The notes under the pieces were generated by a model that had not been told where the DNA came from, ran no database searches, and saw only the letters and a program-made list of their open reading frames with translations. The position numbers were made by a program, and so were the translations under genes. From NCBI RefSeq assembly GCF_002775205.1, contig NC_036444.1, forward strand, positions 5,870,501 through 5,934,500: a stretch of DNA of 64,000 bases, given 5' to 3'. Below, piece after piece: positions 12,062-22,462 of this stretch. The stretch is from Xiphophorus maculatus (taxonomy: Eukaryota; Chordata; Actinopteri; Cyprinodontiformes; Poeciliidae). The first letter of the stretch is position 1. Each line of letters starts with the position of its first letter.

Positions 12062-13199
12062 TATCAGGCTGGACTGGGTGGTGACATTTTTCGGCTTGTT
12101 TTCTCTCCCGGTTCGGCTTATTAAATTCACATTTTGTCACCTTCAGAAACCCTGTAAAGGACCTCCCGGCTTTTATCCCAAGTTTCCCTCTGATGGCGCT
12201 AATGTGGAACAAGCTTAGTATTGCATGTGGGCATTGCAGCACACTGGATTGAGGGTTGGGCCTCTTGAGCCGGGCAGTGAGGCAGGAGGACCCCTCTGAG
12301 AGTTACAGTAAGCCGTATAAATGGAGATGCGTCTCTGTTTGGTTTTGATGCAGGACTCAATTCAGCCTCAGCGGATCTCAGGGGTCCTTCACACTTTTTG
12401 TTGAGCTGGATGACCAAAGCAGATGGTAAACCCCTTTCAGCTGTAGATCCTTTTGAAATAACACAGTGCAGGGGCAACACAGCGGACAGATGCTCACCGA
12501 AGTACATGCTATGGCTTAGATATATAATCTCCATTCTTTCATACCAAATCTGATTTTAATAAATTTTTTGGTAAACATTTTTCATGAAAAAATGTACAAA
12601 AAGTTTATTTTACTAAAAATAGTGTTTTGTATAAGTTTTTCATTTAAAAACATACTTTTTAAGGTTTTTTCTTTACTAAAAAATGACAAATTACAGAAAA
12701 TATTTTCACAAAGTGGTTTTTATTTCAATCATTATTTCTCTAAGTTGTATGATGGTCTCTTCTGGTCAGGCTACAAATTTTAATTTAAATACAGGGATAT
12801 ATTAGCAGAGAAAAATGGGCTCAATGATTTGACTTTTTTATTTTGGTAAATCACTGGAGCTGAAATTAAGTACGTCTTGGTTACGTTTTGTTATTTTCTG
12901 AAATTTTTATAATTTCTTCTTTGCATCAAGCATAATTTTTGTTTAATAATTTATCTACCTGTGTCGTGAAGCACTTTGCTCGTAAATAAATAAACTTTGA
13001 CTTGACTTGAGAATAAACACTCAATTTTACCAGAAGATCGTCTTAAGATTATGATAAAAAAGTCATTTTAATGAGAGATGAAAAGCTTTGATAGTGTCTG
13101 ACATGTTCAGTGTTTGTGGTTATGTGCTCAAAACAGATTAGTTTGTTCCAGAGTTTCAATATTACTCATAATCAATTGATGCTCATATGTTTATGATAA
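12062..13199. other. No recognised gene
   Basis: 12070-12540 is moderately GC-rich with a minus-strand frame (12199-12534) that resembles nothing known; the remainder is AT-rich, with a LINE tail at 12945. Confidence 0.4.
12945..13008 (+). mobile_element. LINE-type 3' tail with (acttg) repeats
   Basis: gtcgtgaagcactttgctcg, then taaataaataaactttgac and a short cttgacttgag repeat, is a standard LINE or SINE 3' end in forward orientation. Confidence 0.45.
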
Positions 13200-13448
13200 G
13201 GGCTGCACAGTGGTGCAGTTGGTAGCACTGTTGCCTTGCAGCAAGAAGGTCCTGGGTTCGATTCCCGGCCTGGGGTCTTTCTGTATGGAGTTTGCATGTT
13301 CTCCCTGTGCATGGTGGGTTCTCTCCGGGTTCTCCAGCTTCCTCCCACAGCCCAAAAACGATGACTGTTTGGTTAGTTGGTCTCTCTAAATTCTCCCTAG
13401 GTGTGAGTGTGTGTGCGTACGGTTGTTTGTCCTGTCTGTCTCTGTGTT
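13200..13448 (+). mobile_element. tRNA-derived SINE, 3'-truncated
   Basis: The head ggctgcacagtggtgcagttgg has a pol III A box (TGGTGCAGTTGG, 13211-13222) and a perfect B box (GGTTCGATTCC, 13255-13265) at the right spacing. It continues into the familiar teleost body tggagtttgcatgttctccc, then gtgtgtgcgtacggttgttt. It stops around 13448, where the usual tggactggcgacc module is absent. It cannot be a tRNA gene because the acceptor and anticodon arms do not fold. Confidence 0.75.
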
Positions 13449-13807
13449 GAGCTCAGGGAGAGCTGTGTTTTAGAGTCTGCTGGGGTTTGTTTTCATACTT
13501 TCACTGGAATATTGTCATTGTTTTGGCTGCTGGCTTGTGTTTGGCCCTGCAAAAGCTCTGCCAATGTGTTATTACTTGTCTTTTAAATGCTTTATTCTCC
13601 AGAGATTAATAGTGTATTTTGATTTTAAAGATTTTTCTTTTGTGAAACAGTCAATAGTTAAATGAGCATGTTACCAAACAGAGTCCCGGTAATAATGTGA
13701 CATCTGACCTCAACAGTGATTTTATATTTTCTTTAAATCATTTTACCTTTTTTCTTTCATTTAGATGAAATCTTTTTCCTCTACACTCATCTTGCATAAG
13801 GTGAGTG

Positions 13808-14670
13808 TATGTTGTTCTATATCTGGAAATTTTGCGCATGTGCACAATGCTGGAGGGCAAAAAGACGATTCACTGCCTTCCATAGCCGCGCTGCCACGGT
13901 AGAAAAACTCCGTTAACTAAATGAAACCTGGAGATGTTGGTATTATTAATTTATCGCATTGAGACACAGCAAAGGGAAAAAATAACGCAGAAAAACCGGT
14001 AAATAACAACTCAGAACCACTTTTTTCTCGCTCTCTGTGTCGTCTATGCAACGCACAGACTCTTTGCCATAGAAACTGACAACAACGCCACTACATGTTT
14101 CAGGATTCAACAGAACAAAAGAACAGAACATTCAGTCCGTTACAGTTTTATGTTTTTAGGCTTCATTACTTTGCGATTAAGTGATCGGTGTGCAATATTA
14201 GCTGCTGCTGCTATTAGCTGAGCTAACGCCGCGGTGGTTGGTTAGCTAATTTAAACACCTGCACTACTGATAATCTGTCAGAGTTGATTAGGTCGCCAAT
14301 TTTTTTTTATTTTGTAGCCGAACTGAAACGCACTGAATTCCACATCACATCTATATGTTACGGTTGTCAAAGTCAAGCTACATTAACTGAACTACTTCCC
14401 TCTTCCTCGTTATTTGTTTTCGTAATTTAAACTTTTCCTGACCTTGTTATCTAGTTGTCATAGTATTGATAATTAGTAGCAAACCACGGAGTCCCCATTT
14501 CTTTTATATATTAGGCGTGTATTTAAGATTTAGCACGTTATTTTGATAACTTAACAGCTAAAATCAATGCTAGTCACTATTAACAAGCAGATATTTGCCC
14601 TCCAATAGCGAGATGGGGGCGGGATCTTGCAGGCTTGACGTCACGCTGCAAGGGGTTCATACCATTCTAA
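13808..14670 (+). repeat. GC-rich dispersed repeat, copy 1
   Basis: About 0.86 kb repeated at 34295 and, reversed, at 55260. Landmarks: tttgcgcatgtgcacaatgc, ctggagggcaaaaagacgat, ctccgttaactaaatgaaac, gaacagaacattcagtccgt, agctgagctaacgcc, and the end ttgccctccaatagcg then cttgacgtcacgctgcaa. The motif ctggagggcaaa recurs inverted near the other end, so it may be a DNA transposon. I do not recognise the family. Confidence 0.6.
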
Positions 14671-16397
14671 ACATTTACCTGGTTTACTCGGTTTGTTTAT
14701 TTCAGGGAAAACTTTTACTGGAAGGTTTAAGGCGGAAACAACAAAGAAAGAAAACATCTCTTGTTAATTGTTGAAATGTTTCCCAGGGAGCCACTCACTG
14801 GCTGAAATCCTTCTCTTTCTCTGATTTAATTTTTAAAATAAAGAGCTCGCTTTTGTTTGTTGTTTTGAGAACATTTAGTTCCCACTGAACCCACAACTTT
14901 AACTCGTTTTCTTTGTGATCGATCGCCTAAAATCTGTATTTAATTAAAGGTTTCTATTAAGTAGTTTCCTACTAATTGACCTGGAAAACTACAGATTTAA
15001 TTTGAAAAGCTGAAAAATGCATCACACTCTTGTTTGTGTGATGTATGACCATGAACTAATCTGCCTTTGTTCTACACTAGATTGCTATTCTTAGCAGGCA
15101 TTTTTTAGGTGAGCTTGTTGAGGTCATGGAGGTCATTGCTTTTTAATCCAACATTGAACCAGCTGGAAATGAGTCTGTATGTAGTGGATTAACTTTGAGA
15201 ATTAAGGGCTTGCTGCTGCAGACGAGTAAGAGATTAAAGTGTTACAAACAAGGCCCAAATTATGACAAAAATCATTAGACTACTGTGGATTATGACTCAG
15301 TTGGTTATTAATTAACTACAAGCACACAATCATGCTTTAATTGGTTTGAAATGACAACGAATTAAGACTATTATTGACAGAAACAAATTCTGCCAAAAAA
15401 AACCAACTGAATTTTTGTATTAATCTCAATAATTTTCTAAAAAAAACCAAGAACATTTCTGAGACTCAAAAGTGAAAACATCCTTTTTACTTTTTCTTTT
15501 TGAAAAACACAAAAAACCCACAAAATCCTGTATGGACTTTTCACACTGGACATCCTTTCAGTGTGAATAGATGTTCAATATTACATTTATTGTTTGCTGA
15601 AACAGCTATTTATTGGTATTTTGGCAAATTAATAAGTTACATCAATGCATTCTGGCCCTTTTAAGAGCATTCAGATTTTTGATGTGGCCCAAATTGAAAA
15701 TGAGTTTCACACCCCTGAAATCGATAATATGTCTAATAACACATTCAACCATTTCACTGAACTCCAATCCAGAACCGCACAGCATTCTGGGAAATGTTGG
15801 CAGAGGAAACACTAGCTGCTGAACCTCTCCTGGCTAGCTAGGCTCAATTCACTCGCTCGCTCTATGGTTACCTAGCAACTCACTCATTCTTTGGTTACCT
15901 AGCAACTCACTCACTCTTTGGCTACCTAGCAACAGCCTGTTGAGTAACTGGCGCAGCAGCAGTTTATGGTTCATCTATCGTTCCTTGTAACTGCTTATAA
16001 ATAAAAGACAGGCCTGCAGGATCTTCTTTTTTCTGCGTGGTGCATTTTATTGGAAAATGCTCTGTCTGCCTGCAAACGGCACTTTATCAAAAATCTAATT
16101 TAAAAATGTCAAACGTTTGAGGAGAAAATAGTTATTTCAAAAGCGGCACATAGTTTCTAATCTACCAGAAAATGCTCTTGGTGTATAATTGTGTAATTAT
16201 TTTGGACATTGAGTAATATTTCTTTCAAGCTGAGGTTCTGTCTAAAACCATTTCCATGACTGGAAGTGGTTTTAGTTTTTTTTAGTTATTTTTACCTTTA
16301 AGATTTTCACATGTATTTGTGTAATGGGTTTGTTTCTATAAGCCTGAAATTCCTATTAGATTATATTACTATCATGATATGAACCCTGCAAGTGTAT
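14671..16397. other. No recognised gene; contains the X-box minisatellite
   Basis: It is mostly AT-rich. 15540-15790 includes fragments of the Charlie-like hAT family (ttttaagagcattcagattt, tgagtttcacacccctg), then the repeat with the X-box-like units. Confidence 0.4.
15860..15935. repeat. 27-bp minisatellite of X-box-like motifs, three units
   Basis: GTTACCTAGCAAC at 15867-15879, GTTACCTAGCAAC at 15894-15906 and GCTACCTAGCAAC at 15921-15933 are spaced exactly 27 bp, linked by tcactcattctttg. The first two match the RFX X-box half-site arrangement GTNRCC-N-RGYAAC. It sits in a larger repeat (with acagcattctgggaaatg) that recurs inverted at 31795-32250. Confidence 0.75.
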
Positions 16398-16776
16398 TAT
16401 TGCAAAAACACAAAATATTATTAAATATTTTTAGTCTGGGTTTTAGTGAAAATATCTTAGTACACTTGAAATAAGACAAAACTAACGTACAAGTAACTTT
16501 TCAAGTTATATACGTATATGGATAGAAGCTTGTTTTAAATGAACAATTCTTGAATATTGATAAAGTACTAGTTACATTGGCAGATTATTTAACATATATC
16601 AAGACATTTTTCCCAATTTATAAGTGAAATAATATGCAAAAGTACTTTGCATCAGTTTAAAAAAATACCTTTCTTAAAATAAGCTCCTATATCTTGCTGA
16701 AAAGTTACTTTAAGTTACATTTGTCTTATAAACTACACCAAAAATACTTGATAAGATTTAGTGTGTTTTTGCAGTG
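16398..16776. mobile_element. Fold-back MITE, copy 2
   Basis: The left end ttattgcaaaaacacaaaat and right end tgtgtttttgcagtg are inverted. The arms repeat the sequence gaaataagacaaaactaac / gttacatttgtcttat in opposite orientations around a short centre. Confidence 0.7.
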
Positions 16777-17207
16777 GGAGAAGAAGCAGAATTGAAGAAC
16801 AAATTTATCAATTACTACTTTTTTTTACTGATCACATATTCATTCAGTTCCTCAAACTTGATGAATGAATCAAACCTGATATTCAGATAAAAGAAGAAAG
16901 CATATTTTTAAAGTAATTTTGTGCAACAGTGAAGAACCAAGTTTATTCTGCTGTGACTGTTTGATAATTGGTGTGCTTTAAATTATTTTCTCATGCACAG
17001 AGGCAGAGCGATCTGCTTTTTGAACTTCTGTTTGGCTGCACTGCTTTAATCAAGTTACACAACTGCTGCTCCGCTTTTGTTGTATTGATTTCTCTGATGG
17101 AAAGCTGCTCTGAAATTGCATCTCTTCACAAACGATTCAGGGTCTTTTTAGCAGCAATTATTTATGTGCCTATACACTTTTCCCCAAAATTAACATTTTT
17201 TTTAGAT

Positions 17208-17771
17208 CAATGATGTCAAACTCAGTTTGATTTTGGGCCATATCAAAAATCTGAATGTTCGTAAAGGGCCGGTTGTGCCAGAATGTGTCGATAAAACCCA
17301 TTAGATCAAGAAATAGCTGTTTGTTTCAGCATTCACTGAGTGTTTCTTAAAATTAAATATTGAACATCTTTTCACATTGATCACTCCATCCAGGATTTTG
17401 ATTATTTTTTGTGTTTTTGTTTTTTTTGCAATCAAAATTGCAGATTTTGTGGTGCTAACTTAGAAATATTTGTAAGGAATTTTTACAATATTTGTGCTAA
17501 TGTGTGATAAATGCAGCTTTTTATTAATCGCCATGTAGGTCACAGATACAAGTAAAGCTGAGGTCACTTAAATCCAAAGTTTTCGGCCAATTTTGAGAAA
17601 AAATTTGAGTAAAATCAGAAAAAATGTGGGAATCTGTAGATTTTGTGTGGATTTTGCGAATTTGTGAAAAACTAGAGGAACTTATTGATGTAATTTGGAG
17701 TCTAATTTGGGCCACATAAAAAGCTACGGCGGGCCAGATTTGGCCCCCGGACCTCGAGTTTCACACATGTG
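17208..17771 (+). mobile_element. hAT (Charlie-like) nonautonomous element, copy B
   Basis: It starts caatgatgtcaaactca and ends gtttcacacatgtg, with flanks TTTTAGAT (17200-17207) and CTTTAGAT (17772-17779) matching at seven of eight positions. The interior follows copy A closely. Confidence 0.8.
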
Positions 17772-18396
17772 CTTTAGATGAACATTTTATATTTCACACA
17801 GGAAAAAGTATCTACCAGATTGAATAATATACAGTATTTTTTTGTTTTAAATGAATATTAGTGCTGCTAAATTGCTCTGTATTGTCTCCTGTTTAATGAA
17901 AACGAGGAAAGCTGATGTTTTTGTGTCACTTGGTGATGCTGCGCTTTAATTAAGACTCCAAGCATCCATATACAGAAGTAATCCTGCGGTCACGGGTTTG
18001 TTTGGACCAATGTGATTCCCACTGTGGATAGTAAATCTGTCGTAGAAGTTAATCATATGATCAACTTCCCACCCTAGAGGCAGTCTGTCTATTAATGCTT
18101 CAGGGTGTTGATGAAGATCACTTCTGTTTGTGGTTTTTATGTGAATCTTTGCTCAAAACTGTAAGTAAATAGGTGGAAATTTTTAGTTCTTATTTTAGCA
18201 TACAGTTTTTCAGAGTGATAGAAAATTACTCTGAATCAGTCACACAGTAAATATGCTGCGGTTTTCTTTCCACCAGACATAATCAGACAGTAAGCTTTAT
18301 GTGCCTTCGCGTGACAGTTTCTTTCTTTCTTTCTTTTTTTTATGGTGAAGGAGAATACTGGGCGCCATGTTGTTTAAGAGCCAGAAACCCCTAAAG

Positions 18397-19124
18397 CACA
18401 TGTGTCAAACTCGAGGCCCGAGGGCCAAATCTGGCCCGCCATAGCTTTTTATGTGGCCCTCTAGTTTCCAAATTACATCAATAAGTCCTTCCAGTTTTGC
18501 ACAAATCTGTAAAATTCACACAAAAGCAACAGACTCCCACATTTTTTCTGATTTTACTGAAATTTTTTCTCAAAATTGGCCAAAAACAGAGTTTGAGTGA
18601 CTATTGCCTCAGCCTTACTTGATGTCAAGTTATAGTCCGTAATTGATATAGCGATAAATAAAAAGTCACATTTTAATCAATGAATCAATCAAATTTTATT
18701 TGTATAGCACTTTTCAGAAATAAGGCATTTCAAGGTACTTTGCATCATAAAAACACAAAGCCAGCAACTGAAACATTACATTTTGCCACCATTACACATC
18801 AGATTATTGATTAACATCACACATTAGCGCAAATATTGTAAAAATTCCTTACAAATATTTCTAAATTAGCACCACAAAATCTGTGATTTTGATTACAAAA
18901 AAGCTACAAAAGAAATCGCAAAATCCTGGCTGGACTGATCAGCATGAAAAGATGTTCAATATTATTTAATTTTAGGAAACGCTTGTTGAATGCTGAAACA
19001 AACATGTATTTATTGATATTTTAGCAGCTTAATGGGTTTTATCGATACATTCTGGCACAAGCGGCCCTTTAAGAACATTCAGATTTTGATATGACCCAAA
19101 ATGAAGATGAATTTGACACGCTGG
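18397..19124 (-). mobile_element. hAT (Charlie-like) nonautonomous element, copy C, with nested LINE tail
   Basis: It starts cacatgtgtcaaactcgagg and ends gaatttgacacgctgg, flanked by a perfect 8-bp duplication CCCTAAAG (18389-18396 and 19125-19132). It is about 180 bp longer than copies A and B because an L2-like tail (about 18672-18790) is inserted in it. Confidence 0.85.
18672..18790 (-). mobile_element. L2/CR1-like LINE 3' tail nested in hAT copy C
   Basis: The block begins with an aatcaatgaatcaatcaaa tail, then ttttatttgtatagcac and ggcatttcaaggtactttgc. Read on the minus strand this is the usual gcaaag...caaataaaa...gatt end of teleost L2-type LINEs or SINEs that share their tail. Confidence 0.6.
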
Positions 19125-19567
19125 CCCTAAAGGAACTAGATGAACATGAAAATGCATTCAGGCTGAGTTAAAGGAGATCAGATGAGGACGCAGCCTTTCT
19201 TCTGATTAGGTGTTTACTTCTTGGGGCTTCAGCACCAGCCGTTCAGGCATTGATTTGCCACCAGGCTGAGGTCGATTGCCTCGTTTGTTTCCGTGTAAAC
19301 TCTGGATGGCATTTGAGCTGCATGGTAAAAACCCGATTAGCAGGCTCTCATTTGCCGAGAAGTGCCTCTGGAATGTCTGGAGATACGTTAACTAAATCAT
19401 TTCTGATCGGGGAGGAGAAGAGCTCTGACATTCTTGTTTAAGAGAGAGCAGGCACGATATGTTCTGAAGTAATTAAAGCTCTGCAGAACTGCTTTACTCC
19501 TATCTGACAGCAGAAACCCAGAATAACTTTAATTTCCAGCGTACATGCATCCATATGTTGGTTAGAG

Positions 19568-19608
19568 CTGGGCAGTAATGTGGGATTTGAACCCACATTA
19601 CTGCCCAG
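19568..19608 (-). repeat. 17-bp perfect hairpin with tRNA T-arm-like loop
   Basis: 19568-19584 pairs with 19592-19608 around a 7-base loop. On the minus strand the apex reads GTGGGTTCAAATCCCAC, which looks like the T-arm and B box of a tRNA, but the stem is far longer than a T-arm and no A box is placed upstream. Confidence 0.6.
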
Positions 19609-19880
19609 TACCAGCAGAACGTTTCTAAACACATCATTAAATTTTATCTTATGAAGAGCGTACGTCCTGTACAGCTCTTCCTCTGCTGCGTTTTTCTGTT
19701 GCCTACTGTCAAAATGGACATCTATAAATGTAACAAATGGATGTAAACAAACAATCCACTGCATTGATTACACAACTCTCTGTTTTATAGAAAGACACAG
19801 TGGTGTCACTAGGACCATTTTAGGGTGCCTGAGGCCCAAATGAAATATTCTGAAACCTGAAAAAATATATGGAAAACAAT

Positions 19881-19883
<3 letters not shown>

Positions 19884-19961
<78 letters not shown>
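19884..19961. repeat. (TA)39 microsatellite left of the LINE fragment
   Basis: This is an uninterrupted TA tract that ends exactly where the LINE coding sequence begins. In translation it gives meaningless Ile-Tyr runs on both strands. Confidence 0.95.
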
Positions 19962-19964
<3 letters not shown>

Positions 19965-20576
19965 CCAAGGTGTAGGTTGTGCAAGGAGGCCCCTGAGACA
20001 GTCCAGCACATAACAGCAGGGTGCAAGATACTGGCAGGGAAAGCGTACATGGAACGACATAACCAAGTTGCAGGCATAGTGTACAGAAACATCTGTGCAG
20101 AATATGGACTGGAAACCCCGGGATCAAAGGTGGCGGAGAACGCCAGAGCTAAGATCCTGTGGGACTTCCAGATCCAGACAGACAAAATGGTAATGGCGAA
20201 CCAACCAGACATTGTCGTAGTGGATAAACAACAGAGGAAAGCCGTTGTGATAGATGTAGCAATACCAAGCGACTGCAACATCAGGAAAAAGGAGCACAAG
20301 AAACTAGAGAAATACCAGGGCCTCAGGGAGGAACTGGAGAGGGCCTGGAAGGTGAAGACCACAGTGGTGCCTGTGGTCATCGGGGCCCTCGGGGCAGTCA
20401 CCCCCAAACTGGACCAATGGCTACAACAGATCCCAGGAACAACATCAGACATCTCAGTCCAGAAATGTGCAGTCCTTGGCACAGCCAAGATACTGCGCAG
20501 AACCCTCAAGCTCCCAGGCCTCTGGTAGAGGACCCGAGCTCAGAGGATAAGAACCACCCGCGGTGGGTGAGAAGGG

Positions 20577-20581
<5 letters not shown>
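19962..20581 (+). pseudogene. 5'-truncated LINE with zinc knuckle and restriction-like endonuclease (Dong/R4/Rex6-like)
   Basis: An open frame of 188 codons (to TAG at 20526-20528) encodes the C-terminal end of an R2-group reverse transcriptase. It begins with a CCHC knuckle, CRLCKEAPETVQHITAGC (C-x2-C-x7-H-x4-C). About 60 residues later comes PDIVVVDKQQ then KAVVIDVAIPSD, the arrangement of the PD-(D/E)xK restriction-like endonuclease, then KKLEKYQGLREEL and a tail ending TLKLPGLW. The reverse transcriptase itself is missing, as usual for 5'-truncated insertions. A 53-bp GC-rich 3' UTR follows. (TA)n tracts of 78 bp flank it on both sides, suggesting insertion into a TA microsatellite. Clade assignment is inferred from domain order. 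There is no stop or frameshift in the remaining part, so it is fairly young. Confidence 0.8.

Positions 20582-20659
<78 letters not shown>
20582..20659. repeat. (TA)39 microsatellite right of the LINE fragment
   Basis: An uninterrupted TA tract of nearly the same length as the left one, directly after the LINE 3' UTR. Confidence 0.95.
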
Positions 20660-20665
<6 letters not shown>

Positions 20666-20684
20666 ATCTTTATTGTTCTTTTTT

Positions 20685-20985
20685 AAGTGTGACTTTTTAT
20701 TCATCATTACAAGTTATGGCCTGTATCGATCACAGGCCATAACTTGACATGAAGTAAGGCTGAGGCAGCAGTCACTTAAACGCAGTTTTATTTGGCTAAT
20801 TTTGAGGAAAAATGTCAGTAAAATCAGAAAAAATGTGGGAATCTGTTGATTTTTGTATGAATTTTGTGGATTTGTAAAAAACTGGAGGGACTAATTGATG
20901 TAATTTGGAGTCTGGAGGGCCACATAAAAAGCTACGGCGGGCCAGATTTTGCCCCCGGGCCTCGAGTTTGACATGTGTGACTTAA
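20685..20985 (+). mobile_element. hAT (Charlie-like) element, copy D, right half only
   Basis: From gtgtgactttttattcatc it follows the right half of copies A-C to cctcgagtttgacatgtgtg. The left half is missing; in its place lie the (TA)n tract and the LINE fragment. A 14-bp perfect hairpin (20711-20724 with 20732-20745) is unique to this copy. Confidence 0.7.
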
Positions 20986-21963
20986 GGTGTAAATTGAATC
21001 GTCTGCCATGGAGTTTCATACAAAATGTGCATCACTTATCTGTATGGGCGGCATTTCATACCTGCTTTGAAAACCGCTAATTTAATTTAAATAAGTTTCC
21101 AGATTCTACTCAGTTGAACGAAATATGATCGCCAACTACTGTTCATACAGGGAACAGATGCCCAAATAAATGGAAAATATGGTGTAAGGCAAAGTTTTCA
21201 ATTGAATTATAAGTGAGATTTGACCATTTTTATTAACATTTTATATAGAAGTATTTAACTTTGAGAACAATAAACTATGATGCAATGGCAGAAGTAAATT
21301 GGTGTGAAATATTTTTGGCAGAAATGGGCTGAGTACAAAGGTTTTTGTTTTTATTTATTAAAGTATTTTCAGTTTTCTTACATTTTACGTAGATTTTAAG
21401 TGTGAACAGCGTATTTAAGCTTTCCTTTATTATGTTATTAATCTACTAAATGCTCATTTAACTGCCCGGTATTAAATTATTCCCAGCTGCTCTTAAAATT
21501 ATTTATTACTGTAACACATTTTGATACGTTTATCTTCTCTTAATGAAAGCACTAATAATAAAATTAACATATTACATCATAATCCAGCCCGAAGTCACTT
21601 AAGAGATTAATCTATACCTCAAACACTTAATTTATTAAGACAGTTATATTAAAGTAAAATGTTATAGATGTAAATCACCTATTAGGGCAGCTATAAATGT
21701 ATGTCTACATGCTATTTAATGCATTGTCCAGCAGACATATTAACATAAATAAACAGATTAAAAAGCTGATGCTGCCCTGCAGCTCTCTGGTTCTCCTCTG
21801 GCTGCTTCAACACAGAAACATTCACTACACAGTTTACTTTATCGCTAGTTTTGTGTTTACATTTCTGCTTGAATGAGATGTCGGCTCAAACCTTTTGATT
21901 TTAATCCAGAAAAACCAAGATGTCTCATTTATTGTTAAAAGTATCTTAAGTGACTCTTTATGT

Positions 21964-22454
21964 CAGGGGTGTCCAAAATTGACAGATCAAAAGTATAAAA
22001 AATAGAAATATTAAAATAAAATAAAGCAATGCAAGTTGTCTTATTTTGATGTTTTTGGTAGAAAATTGATATTATTTATTGTAGATCAGAAATAATTTTT
22101 TTTTCTGTATTAAAAAAATTGAATTTAGTTTTCAGGTTTTTTGGGGGGCTTGATTGAACAAAAAGAACTGAGTCCGTTTTATTTCAAAACACTATTTAGC
22201 CAAGTTCAATAAATAAATAAAAGTCCCTACATAGTCGTGGTTCTGCTTGTTATGAACGAGACAAATACTTTGTTATACTTGACATTTTCCATTGCAAGAC
22301 ATTTATGTTGGTAACAATTATAATTTTACCCTAATTAAAAATAAAAGGTTTGCATCTGGCCAAATGTGTATCATTCTTGAATTGTAGTTGAAGGCTGAAC
22401 AAAATCACTCCAAGTGCCACAAATGGCCCCTGGGCCGCACTTTGGACAACCCTG
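21964..22454 (+). mobile_element. Second hAT (Charlie-like) family, copy 1
   Basis: It starts caggggtgtccaaaattga and ends cgcactttggacaaccctg, typical Charlie-type ends, with flanks CTTTATGT and CTTTACGC (six of eight match). The right part has ccacaaatggcccctgggcc. The interior differs from the gtgtcaaactc family. Confidence 0.75.
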
Positions 22455-22462
22455 CTTTACGC

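Larger units (their letters stand above)
17780..19883. other. Unassigned DNA around hAT copy C
   Basis: 17870-18390 and 19133-19560 look unique. 19140-19440 (gattaggtgtttacttcttg, ggctgaggtcgattgcctcg) is a candidate conserved non-coding element by appearance only. Confidence 0.35.

Noticed and set aside
13200..13275. Possible tRNA gene
   Set aside because: It has A and B boxes but no acceptor-stem pairing or anticodon arm, and continues into a SINE body.
15867..15933. CRISPR-like array
   Set aside because: Three units at exact 27-bp spacing without unique spacers are a minisatellite, and the window is vertebrate DNA.
19768..20686. Open frames with long Ile-Tyr runs on both strands
   Set aside because: They are translations of (TA)n. 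Only the non-TA part on the + strand (19962-20528) has real protein content, the LINE endonuclease tail.
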